From NCBI GenBank assembly GCA_963712055.1, contig CAVQGN010000003.1, positions 744,001 to 808,000 on the forward strand: a stretch of 64,000 bases of DNA. Reading direction: 5' to 3'. The position numbers and the translations under genes are program-made. A model generated the notes under the pieces. That model saw only the letters and a program-made list of their open reading frames with translations. It was not told where the DNA came from and ran no database searches. Source of the stretch: JAHBVL01 sp963712055. Lineage in GTDB: Bacteria > Chloroflexota > Chloroflexia > Thermomicrobiales > UBA6265. Positions within the stretch are counted from its first letter, which is position 1. Every line of letters begins with the position of its first letter. Of the stretch, positions 1 to 8,909 are shown piece by piece.

Positions 1-592
1 GCACAGCAACCACAATCGCGGTCGCGAGCAAGAGGGTGGTATCGATCCCTTCGAACACGTCAGTAAGATCGGTCAAGAACCCGGCTGGACCCGTGACTTT
101 GACCTGAAGTCCTTCGATATCGTCGGTTACAAGCGTGCGGATTTCCTTGGTTTCGTCGGCGGCCGTCTGTTCGTCGTTCGGCAACTGGACCGTGAAAAAG
201 ACCGTGCGCCCGTCCTCGGAGGGAATCGCCGGCCCCTGGGGATCGTCAGGAAAAGCAGTCAGAATTGCAGATTGATCAGCGGCTACAGTCTCGAAGTCGT
301 CCGCGGTTAATCCCGCATCGCGTTGGTACACGATGACAGCAGATACCGAATCTGCGGATGGGAACTCATCGTCCAGTTCCGCAACCTGCAGCGATTCAGC
401 GCCTTGCGGCAGGAAGGTCACCGGGTCGTTGTCGATCACGTCGGAAAGCTGTGCGCCGATCGGGCTCGCGATCCCGACGATCACGATCCAGACAACCAGG
501 ATCAGCCACTTTGCCCGTTTCCGGGTGACCAGTTCTGCGAACGTATCGAGAATACGGCCGCGATTGTTTGAAGAAGGCTCTGGCTCGCTCAC
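1..592 (-). CDS. MMPL/RND-family membrane transporter, N-terminal part (runs off left edge)
   Basis: Reading the minus strand from a GTG at 592 gives 197 uninterrupted codons to the window edge. A GGAG ribosome site sits five bases upstream of the GTG. The N-terminus has a short charged tail, then a membrane segment around residues 27-45 (LILVVWIVIVGIAS), then a long extracytoplasmic domain. A second membrane segment is just beginning at the edge (TTLLLATAIVVAV). This order is standard for the MMPL/YdfJ family of proton-driven lipid or drug exporters. The opening pattern KRAKWLILVVW and the FLPQGAESLQ stretch are typical of the group. The substrate cannot be told from this part. A second MMPL gene, in two pieces, lies at 12.2-14.5 kb. 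The family call is secure; the start is likely. Confidence 0.85.
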   Translation of the reverse strand, partial: MSEPEPSSNNRGRILDTFAELVTRKRAKWLILVVWIVIVGIASPIGAQLSDVIDNDPVTFLPQGAESLQVAELDDEFPSADSVSAVIVYQRDAGLTADDFETVAADQSAILTAFPDDPQGPAIPSEDGRTVFFTVQLPNDEQTAADETKEIRTLVTDDIEGLQVKVTGPAGFLTDLTDVFEGIDTTLLLATAIVVAV

Positions 593-955
593 AGTTGCTC
601 CACAGATCAAAGGACAAATGGTTCAGATTTCAAGAGCATATTGTTGCCCGGTGGCGACTGCGGAGAGCATACGCGGCTACAGCGGTCAGCAACCAGCGCC
701 AATGAGAGACGTCGGTTTGCATGGAAGCAATCGAAGGAATTCGGCAAAACGTATGCGAATAAGGTGAGCGGTTGTCAACACCAGACATGAGAGGTTCGCA
801 AGGCACCTGATTCTCGCCCACTGCTGGCCGGGGTCATCGCAGATTCGAGAACGGATTGTGGTTCGACTGCGTTGCACCATTTATCGCTCAGCAGTTCTGC
901 AGCGATTGGGATGCGGCGGCCTGCGGGAAGGCTGCCACATCGCGCGTGCGCCGAA
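593..955. other. gene-poor stretch of about 360 bases
   Basis: This stretch lies upstream of the MMPL gene and downstream of the broken hydrolase. I find no convincing open frame, RNA gene, terminator hairpin or repeat. It presumably holds the promoter of the minus-strand MMPL gene. Confidence 0.4.
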
Positions 956-1490
956 TTACTCCTCAGGATGAAGTTGCCAGGCAAGGAACTCGTCGATCAT
1001 CGGTCCAACTGGTTCATGGGAGAGGATTCCCGAATGGCTCTGGTCAGGAAATTCGGCGTAGATCAAGGGCACGCCAGCTTCTCCCAGAGCCGCGACCATG
1101 TTTCTGGCCTGCTGGACGGGCGTATCTCCGTCGATCGAGCTGTGGATGATCAGAAACGGCACTGTGTTGCCATCAACGTTGTACGCTGGCGAGGCGGCTT
1201 GATATACCTCAGGCCTGGATTCCAGAGTGCCGTGGAAGATGGTCTCGTTGAGGTCGGTGTAGGACGAGTTGATGTAGGGAACCGTGATATCGAGGTCGCC
1301 AGAGATCGAGATGACGCAATCAGCCCGGCTGGACTTTCCAGGATTCCGATAGAAGAGGTGACATATCCACTTTCCGCGAACGCCCCAAGCAGGGGCGCTG
1401 CATCCAGGGCGTCACCATATGCCAGCGCACCAGCGCCCGGAACCGCTGCATTTCCGCAACATGAGCACGTGCCGTCTTGAAACGTCGGCA
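956..1490 (-). pseudogene. remnant of an alpha/beta hydrolase (esterase/peptidase S9-like)
   Basis: The last about 120 codons (stop TAA at 956-958) read as a hydrolase C-terminus. They contain VISISGDLDI, an ASPAYNVD segment, a conserved VPFLIIHSS strand, and FPDQSHSGIL, which would supply the catalytic His. The frame is closed by a TGA near 1412. The expected preceding sequence (LAYGDALDAAPLLGAFAESG) is found in another frame at about 1390-1450. The nucleophile-elbow region and the whole N-terminal half are absent, because the opposite-strand gene starts at 1600. It therefore looks like a truncated, frameshifted remnant. A sequencing indel could explain the frame change but not the missing N-terminus. 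Confidence 0.65.
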
Positions 1491-1599
1491 ACGAGGACCC
1501 GTCGCGGTTCGGTACCGACTAGAATAGGAAGTGAGGCTCTTCACTCCCTGTCCGAGCGTCAACTCCACGATTGTCACTCCCGCATGCGGAGGCACGGCA

Positions 1600-3510
1600 A
1601 TGACTGGCAGAAGCGTGAATTGGATTCGCGATCTCGGCGACGGACGAATCGACTCCCTGATGGCCGTTGGCGTCGCCATCGCTGTTGCACTTGGACTTCA
1701 GCTGGAGCGAGTGTTCATTTCGACCATGATCTTCGTGGTCGATCAGAGCAACCGAACTGAACTCGCTCGCAACGCACTGGCGACCTTTTGCGCGATTGGG
1801 TTGGCCGCAATCCTGGTTCGATTCCTCAGTGTCGAGTGGGCGTTGGCCGTCGGTTTGGTGATCCTGGCTGGATCCCGAGTCATTGTTCAGTTCTCAAACG
1901 ATCCAGAATTGCGCTGGCCGATTGCAGCGATTGGATTCATTGGTTGGGGCTGGCTGTCGGTCACACTCTCGCTGCGGAATCGACCGGTCTTGGCAGTGGG
2001 CGTAATCTCGGGTCTCCTTCTCGATCTCAGTCTCAGGGCCGCATTCGACTCGATCGATCTGGCACAAATGCGATCGCCCCTCAAGGACGTCGTTTCCCTG
2101 CTGCTGGTCGTTGCCATGGTGATCTCCCTGACCGTCAGCGTCCGATCGGCTCGAAAAGACAGTTCCTGGTCTGCTCCCGATCCCTCCCTGCTCGGACTTG
2201 GTGCTGGTATCGGAATCTACGCGCTGGTCACCGGCAATCTCGGTCTGCCAATGGTAAACGTCTCGGTCGATCCTAGAACGGCTTTCGTCCTTCTGGCTAT
2301 CGGTCCTCTCGCTGTTATGACAGCAGACGTGCTCTCGCGGAAACACGATCCACGTTCAAGAGTGGGACTATCTCCACGTTATTGGACCGTGCTCACTGTT
2401 CTGGCCGGGTTCATCTCGCTTCACCTTGTCGCCAGATCGGCTGTCACTGGAGTCGCGTTTTCGCTGGCTTTGGTAGCAGCCTCCTTCTGCTGCATGTCGC
2501 TCACCATGGCATCCGTTCGCGGAAGCGGTCAGCGAACGAGCCAACCCCAATTCTGGAAAGCAGCAACATACGTGATGCTTGGACTGCTCGTCCACGGTGC
2601 TTCGGTTTTCCTCTACTTTGCGTCCAGCGGATCACCGAACTGGGTGATACCGGTTTACGTCATGCTGGCCTTTGCCGGTCTGATGGTTCTTCGAAGTAGT
2701 GAAGAGCGGCGTTTCGTCTATCACACCGCCCCACCCCTTGCCGCAATCGCGAGCGCGATTGCGCTGGTGGCACTCCTGACAACACAGTCGGGACAGGTTT
2801 CAGCACCGCAATTGGCCCTGACGCGTTCCTTTACAGTGGTGACGTACAACATTCAGAACGGTTTCTCCCGTGACAACCGCTGGGATCTCGAAGCAACGGC
2901 CAGAACGATCGAGTCGCTCGATGCGGACATCGTCTTCCTCCAGGAAGCTGGGCGAGGGTGGTTCGCGCTTGGCTGGTCGGATCAGGTTGGCTGGCTAAGC
3001 CAACGACTGAATATGCAGATGGTGTTTGGCCCCGCGTCAGAGGACAACCTCTGGGGCAATGCGATCCTGAGTGTGGCTCCCCTTTCGAGCGAGGAGGTGA
3101 TCAAGTACACCTCGAGCCAGAATCTCACACGAGGCGTTGTATCGGCGATGGTTGCAACCGAAGGCGATGATCTCTGGGTAGCGAGTACCCACCTCGACAA
3201 CCCGGCGGATGCTGATGATGTCCGGATCGATCAGACCAGGAGCCTGATAGAGTTCTGGGATGGGCGGGAACCTGCATTAATCGGCGGTGACTTCAATATG
3301 ACCCCCGAAGAAGAAGCGATCCTGATGATCCAGGATGCCGGACTCGTTGATGCCGCCGCGGCCATTGGACAGGAGGTCGGGACCTCGGAATCTGGTCGTC
3401 GGATCGACTATGTCTTTGTCTCCCCGGGTGTGCTGATCACATTTGCGAATGTACCGGACGTCGCGACCTCGGACCATCGACCGGTCGCGATCGGCCTGCA
3501 AATCGAATAA
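1600..3510 (+). CDS. multi-pass membrane protein with C-terminal endonuclease/exonuclease/phosphatase domain
   Basis: This 636-residue protein has two parts. The first about 410 residues are strongly hydrophobic, with roughly a dozen predicted membrane segments. The C-terminal about 230 residues form an EEP-fold hydrolase. The signature begins VVTYNIQNGF (metal-binding Asn), followed by DADIVFLQEAGRG (catalytic Glu), STHLD, GGDFNMTPEE, RRIDYVF and TSDHRPV (final Asp-His pair). All core EEP catalytic motifs are intact. Such proteins hydrolyse phosphodiesters at the outer membrane face; the substrate (phosphoinositide-like, lipid or nucleotide) cannot be told. ATG 1600 is preferred over the earlier in-frame start at 1531 because a GGAGG lies seven bases before it. 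Confidence 0.85.
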   Translation: MTGRSVNWIRDLGDGRIDSLMAVGVAIAVALGLQLERVFISTMIFVVDQSNRTELARNALATFCAIGLAAILVRFLSVEWALAVGLVILAGSRVIVQFSNDPELRWPIAAIGFIGWGWLSVTLSLRNRPVLAVGVISGLLLDLSLRAAFDSIDLAQMRSPLKDVVSLLLVVAMVISLTVSVRSARKDSSWSAPDPSLLGLGAGIGIYALVTGNLGLPMVNVSVDPRTAFVLLAIGPLAVMTADVLSRKHDPRSRVGLSPRYWTVLTVLAGFISLHLVARSAVTGVAFSLALVAASFCCMSLTMASVRGSGQRTSQPQFWKAATYVMLGLLVHGASVFLYFASSGSPNWVIPVYVMLAFAGLMVLRSSEERRFVYHTAPPLAAIASAIALVALLTTQSGQVSAPQLALTRSFTVVTYNIQNGFSRDNRWDLEATARTIESLDADIVFLQEAGRGWFALGWSDQVGWLSQRLNMQMVFGPASEDNLWGNAILSVAPLSSEEVIKYTSSQNLTRGVVSAMVATEGDDLWVASTHLDNPADADDVRIDQTRSLIEFWDGREPALIGGDFNMTPEEEAILMIQDAGLVDAAAAIGQEVGTSESGRRIDYVFVSPGVLITFANVPDVATSDHRPVAIGLQIE

Positions 3511-3596
3511 CCGGCGCTCAATTCAGGTATTCCGTTGCTCGCTTGAGTGCACTAAGATGACACCACCGGCTTTTTCACTCAGGTAAGGAGGTAGTG

Positions 3597-3881
3597 ATGT
3601 ACGGAACCATCGCGAAGATGAAGGTCAAACCCGGCCATATCGATGCGCTTCTCGCCATCAACGAGGAGGTTGACGAGGAGCGGGGCATGGCATTCGTTCA
3701 TTGCTACAAGATCGAGGGAGCGGAGAACGACTACGTTCTGGCGGTCGGATTCGAAAGCAAAGCGGCCTACGAGGCCAACGCCAAAAGCCCCGAGCAGCAT
3801 CAGCGCTACTTGCAATACCTGGAGCATTTGGAGTCAGAGCCAGAATGGCAGGATGGAGAGATCATCTGGTCTCGATCCTGA
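3597..3881 (+). CDS. ABM-like small ferredoxin-fold protein
   Basis: A compact 94-residue protein with the alternating strand-helix pattern of the antibiotic-biosynthesis-monooxygenase (ABM) dimeric alpha/beta-barrel fold. It opens MYGTIAKMKVKPGH, has a central strand (FVHCYKIEG) and ends with a helix (HQRYLQYLEHL). Members include small cofactor-free monooxygenases, heme-degrading enzymes and many uncharacterised proteins. No residue here settles the reaction. AAGGAGG at 3585-3591 lies five bases before ATG 3597, which rules against the GTG three bases upstream. It stands alone between converging genes. Confidence 0.75.
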   Translation: MYGTIAKMKVKPGHIDALLAINEEVDEERGMAFVHCYKIEGAENDYVLAVGFESKAAYEANAKSPEQHQRYLQYLEHLESEPEWQDGEIIWSRS

Positions 3882-3993
3882 TCACGCCACCAACCCGCGG
3901 CAGGTCGGGCTTTGCAATCCGGCCAGGTTGGCATCCGGATGTCTGTTGATCTGATCACCTTCCCCATGAACCGGTGAGCAGTAGGCTATGCGC

Positions 3994-5379
3994 TCATGAT
4001 GAGGATGTTGGCTCTTCAGGATCAAGTGGTACGGCGACATCAGTCGACTGGAAAGTGCCATCATTGTTTTCGTGCAGGCGCTCGACCGTCGTCAGTCCGA
4101 CCCGGTGACCGTCAACGGATTTAACCTCGATCCGGAGGGGCCCGACCTCGACGATGTCACCGACGTCGGGAAGGCGTTCGAGCACATCGTGAATGAGTCC
4201 GCCCACCGATTCCGCTTCGATCTCATCCAGCGTCGACTTGTTGATATCGAGCCGATCGACCAGATCCCGCAGCGAAAGACGGCCATCGGCTTCGAAGAGA
4301 TCGGTGCTGAGTTGGCGGAGGGGTTCATAGCCGGGGTCGAACTCGTCCGCGATATCCCCGACCAGTTCTTCGATCAGATCCTCGAGCGTCACAACTCCGG
4401 CCATTCCGCCATATTCATCGGCCACAACAGCCATATGCGTCCGTTGCGCTTTGAGGTCCTGGAGAAGGTCATCGATCGGTCGGGTTTCGGGAACCACATA
4501 GGCGGGTCGGACGAGTTCTGAAACCGGCAGCGAGGCGGCGTTGGGGTTGTCCCAGAGTAACCGGAACACATCCTTGATATGGAGAATGCCAAGGATATCG
4601 TCCGGGGTGTCTTTGTAGACCGGCAACCGGGAAAACCCGGTTCTGAAAAAGACCTTGATCGCGTCGCCAAGTGTGGTGTTCGAGTCGAACGACTGCACAT
4701 CAACCCGCGGTACCATCACGCTGCGGACCTCGATCTGGCCGAATTCGAGCGCTTCTTCAACGAGATCGGCCTCATTGGCTTCGACCAGACCTTCGTCCTC
4801 AGCCACTTCCAAGAGAGCCAGAATCTCCGCTTCTGACACGCTCGGCATACTCGCGCGATCGTGACTTCCGAAGAGTCGCAGAAAGAAGTTCGTCACCCCT
4901 GTCAGCAGGAGAACGATTGGACGCATGATCTTGGAAAGGAAATCAATCGGAGCAGCGACCTTGAGCGCGACCGCATCCGCTCGGTGAACTGCCAGCGTTT
5001 TCGGGATCAGTTCACCAAAAATGATGCTGAAGAAGGACAGTCCAATCGTAATAAGCGCGAAGGAAACGGCGGAAGCGTTGTCCCCGATAAACGAAATGGG
5101 GATCTCGGCCACGGTGTCCTCGATGACCGAGGTTAACGTGACGGCACCGACGGCGGCAGCGAAGAAACTCGCGATCGTGATGCCGATCTGAATCGTGGCC
5201 AGATAGTTCGCCGGTGTTTCCGCCATCGAAACGACCCGGGCGGCGGCTTTGTCACCGTCATCAGCCAATGCCCGCATCCGGGACTTGTTGCACGATGCCA
5301 GAGAAATCTCTGAAGCCGCTAAAAAAGCATTGATGATGACCAGAAAAAGAATGAAGAGCAGTTCGAGCGCGATTTGCAT
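3994..5379 (-). CDS. CNNM/CorC-HlyC family membrane protein with CBS pair
   Basis: A 461-residue protein with the standard order of this family. A DUF21 membrane domain (about 1-190, several transmembrane helices) is followed by a tandem CBS pair (about 205-330) and a C-terminal CorC_HlyC domain (about 350-435). Readable marks are FGELIPKTLAVHRA in DUF21, FRTGFSRLPVYKDT in the first CBS domain, VADEYGGMAGVVTLEDLIEE in the second, and a GGLIHDVLERLPDVGD segment in the last domain. Members are linked to magnesium or cobalt efflux; older annotations call them hemolysins. It starts at ATG 5379 after an AAAGG. It is monocistronic and converges on the ABM gene. Confidence 0.92.
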   Translation of the reverse strand: MQIALELLFILFLVIINAFLAASEISLASCNKSRMRALADDGDKAAARVVSMAETPANYLATIQIGITIASFFAAAVGAVTLTSVIEDTVAEIPISFIGDNASAVSFALITIGLSFFSIIFGELIPKTLAVHRADAVALKVAAPIDFLSKIMRPIVLLLTGVTNFFLRLFGSHDRASMPSVSEAEILALLEVAEDEGLVEANEADLVEEALEFGQIEVRSVMVPRVDVQSFDSNTTLGDAIKVFFRTGFSRLPVYKDTPDDILGILHIKDVFRLLWDNPNAASLPVSELVRPAYVVPETRPIDDLLQDLKAQRTHMAVVADEYGGMAGVVTLEDLIEELVGDIADEFDPGYEPLRQLSTDLFEADGRLSLRDLVDRLDINKSTLDEIEAESVGGLIHDVLERLPDVGDIVEVGPLRIEVKSVDGHRVGLTTVERLHENNDGTFQSTDVAVPLDPEEPTSSS

Positions 5380-5581
5380 ACAGGCCTTTCCCCGATAGGG
5401 GCTTCATTTTGGCACGAACAGCGCGATCTGACATCTTGCCAACGCACAAGGGATGCCCACTCCAGCTGCCACCGCGCTTGCGTTTACAGATTATGTCTGC
5501 TAGATTGAGTTTTCCACCCCTTTCTCCTGATCGACCGGGCGCATGCCTCGGCGATCCCTATCGAATGTTAAGGAGGCGAAG

Positions 5582-5854
5582 ATGTCAGAACCAATCGTTG
5601 TTTTGCAGGACAAGATGGTCGCCGATCTTTCCCCCGCGCTCCTCGCAGTTGTCCGCCATCTCTGCGAAAGCGAATGTCGCGCGTACGGCGACCTCGTCGA
5701 GTGGTGCGAAAGTCGCAACGACTGCGCGATCGCGGTGATCTGCCCAAGCTGCGAGGCGCAATTCCTGATCGACGACGACGATCTGATTATCCTCAGTCGC
5801 TGGACCGAGGCAAACGGAATCGCGTTCGGATGTGGGCTGGCAACCGCATCCTAG
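5582..5854 (+). CDS. small hypothetical protein with CPSC motif
   Basis: A 90-residue soluble protein preceded by AAGGAGG about six bases before ATG 5582, so translation looks real. It contains five cysteines: a CESEC pair near residue 26, one at about 39, and a CPSC motif near residue 55, plus an acidic IDDDD run. The CPSC pair resembles half of a zinc ribbon. I do not recognise the family. It precedes the UBP zinc-finger gene on the same strand, about 110 bases away. Confidence 0.6.
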   Translation: MSEPIVVLQDKMVADLSPALLAVVRHLCESECRAYGDLVEWCESRNDCAIAVICPSCEAQFLIDDDDLIILSRWTEANGIAFGCGLATAS

Positions 5855-5967
5855 ACCCTCGGAATCACATAGCCGCCAGCGCGAAAGGGAAAGGGGAACT
5901 GGTATCGTTTTGCCAGTGAGACGGTGCGCACTTGCCGTCGGTTACTTCATCTGGAGAAACGCAATCG

Positions 5968-6234
5968 ATGGCTTGTACCCACCGTGATCAGATTCGCGAT
6001 GTCCGTCCAAATACTCCCGAAGGTTGCGAAGAGTGCCTGATGATGGGCGACTCCTGGGTGCATCTCAGGCTGTGCCGCACATGCGGGCATGTCGGCTGCT
6101 GCGATTCATCCAGGAACAAGCACGCCAGCAAACACTTCCAGTCCACCGGCCATCCGATCATCCAGTCCTTCGAACCGGGCGAGGCATGGCTGTATTGCTA
6201 TGTCGATACCGTGATGCTCGTGCCGCTCGATTGA
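5968..6234 (+). CDS. UBP-type zinc finger protein
   Basis: An 88-residue protein that is essentially one zf-UBP domain. It has CTH at the start, CEECL near residue 20, LCRTCGHVGCC, then HASKHFQSTGHPIIQ, EPGEAWLYC and a hydrophobic end. The spacing of Cys and His matches the zinc-binding pattern seen in eukaryotic ubiquitin-specific proteases and in bacterial stand-alone copies. In eukaryotes the domain can bind the C-terminal di-glycine of ubiquitin. The bacterial ligand is unknown. ATG 5968 has a GGAG eleven bases upstream; a TTG at 5932 is a weaker alternative. It converges on the oxidoreductase with almost no gap. Confidence 0.85.
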   Translation: MACTHRDQIRDVRPNTPEGCEECLMMGDSWVHLRLCRTCGHVGCCDSSRNKHASKHFQSTGHPIIQSFEPGEAWLYCYVDTVMLVPLD

Positions 6235-6238
6235 TCCA

Positions 6239-7258
6239 TTAGCCGAGCCTCACCGGCAAGCCAGCTCTTCCTGACTCCTCGACGGCACAGAGAATTCGGG
6301 TGTTGGCGACTCCGTCCTCGAGGGTCACAAATGGTTCCCGCTGCGCGAGTACACAATCGACGAAGTACTGGATGCTCTCCACGGTGAAGCCATACTGCGC
6401 CCCACGGATATCGAGAAATGTCAGATAGTCGAGCCGCTGATGGGTAGTGTCGGTGTACATCTCGTTCACCTCGGCGGCCTGCAGCTGGGTGTAATAGACG
6501 CCCTTTTCGGCGATGATCTGGCTGCGGAAATCGCCGTACCCGGGAATGGTTTCGGGAAGGATCCAGGCGTTTTCGATCTGGCCGATGGCGCCATTGGCAA
6601 ACGTGATGGTGTAGGTCCAGACGTCGGGAACATCGAGACCTTTAGACCGCAGCACGCCATAGTTGCGCGCGCCATAAACCTCTACGGCTTCACTCGCCAT
6701 CAGCCAGCGAACGAGGTCAGACGAATGACTGCCCAGAAACCAGAGTGAGGATGTCTTTTCCGGCCAGGAGAGCATCCCGAGGGGAACGGCCAGAGAGTTG
6801 CTGTGCCGCATCGAGATATAGCGGGCCTCGCCGAGCGTGCCATCCTCCAGTTTCTTTTTGGCGGTGTCGTACTGGGGATTGAACCGGTTGTGGAAATCGA
6901 CCATCGCCAGGATCCCCGCTTCCCGCGCAGCGTCCTGGATCGTTTCGGCGTCCTCGACCGTGGTTGCGAGCGGTTTTTCAATCAACAGCGCTTTTCCAGC
7001 TGCGATGACCGCCAGCGCGGGTTCGAGATGAGCGAAGTCGGGCGTGGCCACCGAAATCGCTTCGATTTCCGGGTCGGCAGCGAGTTCCTCGGCGGTGCGG
7101 TAGGTTTTGCTGATCCCAAATTCCTCAGCGAATGCCTTGCAGCGAGCTTCGTCGCGGTCGCAAACCGCCACCAGTTCCGCGCGCGGATGAATGCCAAAGG
7201 CGAGAGCGTGCATCCGCCCCCAAAGTCCCGTGCCGATCAATCCCGTTTTCAGCGTCAT
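6239..7258 (-). CDS. Gfo/Idh/MocA family oxidoreductase
   Basis: A 339-residue NAD(P)-dependent sugar or polyol dehydrogenase. The Rossmann glycine motif TGLIGTGLWGRMHA is near the N-terminus. The family signature EKPLATT follows near residue 94 and supplies the catalytic-site Lys. The C-terminal half is the alpha/beta domain that binds substrate. ATG 7258 is chosen because GGAGGAG lies eight bases before it. No sugar operon adjoins it, so the substrate is open; family members oxidise inositols, glucose, xylose, apiose and similar compounds. Confidence 0.88.
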   Translation of the reverse strand: MTLKTGLIGTGLWGRMHALAFGIHPRAELVAVCDRDEARCKAFAEEFGISKTYRTAEELAADPEIEAISVATPDFAHLEPALAVIAAGKALLIEKPLATTVEDAETIQDAAREAGILAMVDFHNRFNPQYDTAKKKLEDGTLGEARYISMRHSNSLAVPLGMLSWPEKTSSLWFLGSHSSDLVRWLMASEAVEVYGARNYGVLRSKGLDVPDVWTYTITFANGAIGQIENAWILPETIPGYGDFRSQIIAEKGVYYTQLQAAEVNEMYTDTTHQRLDYLTFLDIRGAQYGFTVESIQYFVDCVLAQREPFVTLEDGVANTRILCAVEESGRAGLPVRLG

Positions 7259-7558
7259 CCGCGATGCTCCTCCAATACCAGCAATCAATGCGTCATTGGA
7301 TCACAACTCCGCACTTCGCGCGGAATCAGCGAGATCAATCTTGAGTTGAGACTGCCACTGGGCTGTAGCCATCGCCAGAAAACGTTGGAAACGATCGGGG
7401 GGCACTTTGCAGGACAGACACTTGCGAGAGCCCGCTCATCGCTTCATGATTAGCACGGCTTCCTTTTGCCACGTCACAGATGGTGAGAACACCAGAGAGC
7501 GATACCGTGCTGATAGCGAGTCAGTCAGTTCCTGTGCCGATCCAGGGAGTCAAGATCA
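7259..7558. other. intergenic region between divergent genes
   Basis: This 300-base gap separates the minus-strand oxidoreductase from the plus-strand membrane protein. It should hold both promoters. I see no convincing ORF, RNA gene or strong inverted repeat. Confidence 0.4.
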
Positions 7559-8047
7559 ATGGAAGACATTGAAACGACAGGCGAACGGATTAGTCGTTCG
7601 GAGCCTGTGACGATTAGTACAGCCCAGGGATGGTATCTCTCGTGGGTGGCGGATGTCTTCATCTACATCATCGTGCTGAACCTTGCCGTCGAGTACACAG
7701 ACGCGATCGAGATCGACTCGTTCACGATTTCAATACTGGCCGCGTCTCTGATGAAGCTTCTGCTCGTGCTGATCCTGCATTTTAAACGCCGGACCTCCAC
7801 GTATTTTCGTGACCGTGGCGCACAACACTTGAGCATTGCGACAACCGTACTCATCTTGTTTTTCAGCAAATTCGTGATTCTCGAGATCCTCGACATCAGC
7901 TTTGGTGAGGAGGTTGAGATCCAGGGTTTCATCTCGCTGAACCTGCTCATCATTGCGATGATGCTGGTGAGTTTCCTGTTCGAGTGGTCGTTTCGCTCTC
8001 TGGCTCTACCAGAATCCGCGAAGCCCGACCAATCGGGCAACCGTTGA
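7559..8047 (+). CDS. hypothetical integral membrane protein
   Basis: A 162-residue protein with about four predicted membrane helices (around residues 26-45, 55-75, 95-112 and 122-145), short loops and a polar C-terminal tail. A GGGAG lies about nine bases before the ATG. The pattern, with an FKRRTSTYF loop between helices two and three, resembles small uncharacterised membrane proteins. I cannot name a family. It is isolated and converges on the eRF1-like gene. Confidence 0.6.
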   Translation: MEDIETTGERISRSEPVTISTAQGWYLSWVADVFIYIIVLNLAVEYTDAIEIDSFTISILAASLMKLLLVLILHFKRRTSTYFRDRGAQHLSIATTVLILFFSKFVILEILDISFGEEVEIQGFISLNLLIIAMMLVSFLFEWSFRSLALPESAKPDQSGNR

Positions 8048-8138
8048 GGCAGCCGGCCATCTGGCTCGATTCCGGATGGTGCTTCGATGATCCAATGGCC
8101 CCGAACGGGCGCGTTCGTCTCCGTTCGGGACATCGATG

Positions 8139-8909
8139 CTAGATCGCGAAGCGGAGAACGGCAGCCACGCCACCGAACTGATCGAGCGCGCTACCGGCTT
8201 CGTTGCGCGGAGCGTCTTGCCCGGCGGCTGGAACATCAGCAGTCTGATCGACCCCGACGCTGCCCTTAACGATCTCGATCTCGGCATCCTGGAGGACGGC
8301 TTGGCGGATCATCTCTTCTTCGAGCGGGACCGCGACCATATCCTCGACCTTGCCGCCAGCAGGATGGGATGCCGGAGGGTCGCCGACTCCACCAACATTC
8401 ATGATGTAATCCATCCACCCCATCTGCTCGTACTGACGGGTCATCAGCAGGCGGCGAACCTGGCCGTTGCGGAGCGCGTTGAGCACATCAACGGCACCGG
8501 CAGCGCCAAGACCCGCGCTATGAAGCGCATTCTGGAACTCCTCGACCTGCTCGAGTTCACGTTTGCGCTCGAAAGCTTCTTTGACCGGAATCGATAACTC
8601 GAGGACCTCCTGGAAGGGAGCGTCGATATCGATCCGGATGTCACCGATGATCTTGTCGGTCACAGTCTGGTGGAACTCGTCCATCAACGCAGGACGCATG
8701 ACATCACTGGCGGAGAGGATCATCCGCCGGACGCCAGTCTCGTCGAGAGCTTTGCGGACTTCCTCGGCGATTCGTTTTGCGCTTGCCTGGACCCGCTCGT
8801 CGGCACGGGCCTGATAACGCCGTTGACTCCAGCCACCACTTGCCTGCTTTGCGCGGCTAGTCGCTCGACTGGACAGAGACGGTTCCAGCAACGATTTCTT
8901 CACTGACAA
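8139..8909 (-). CDS. baeRF (bacterial eRF1-like) protein, C-terminal fragment
   Basis: This frame carries the C-terminal half of a bacterial eRF1-like protein. The GGWSQRRYQ motif near residue 25, followed by a helix of basic residues, is the family hallmark. After it come LILSASDVMRPALMDEF, a long helical region (VKEAFERKRELEQVEEF) and a C-terminal domain rich in hydrophobic strands. Known relatives (baeRF families, Vms1-like) act in ribosome-associated quality control as peptidyl-tRNA hydrolases or are predicted to. The upstream part continues in other frames to 9376. The entry is therefore the largest intact piece of a broken gene or one with sequencing indels. Confidence 0.75.
   Translation of the reverse strand: MSVKKSLLEPSLSSRATSRAKQASGGWSQRRYQARADERVQASAKRIAEEVRKALDETGVRRMILSASDVMRPALMDEFHQTVTDKIIGDIRIDIDAPFQEVLELSIPVKEAFERKRELEQVEEFQNALHSAGLGAAGAVDVLNALRNGQVRRLLMTRQYEQMGWMDYIMNVGGVGDPPASHPAGGKVEDMVAVPLEEEMIRQAVLQDAEIEIVKGSVGVDQTADVPAAGQDAPRNEAGSALDQFGGVAAVLRFAI

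Noticed and set aside
8857..8860. TAG ending the middle baeRF frame as a recoded codon
   Set aside because: The protein continues in a different frame, so a frameshift explains it.
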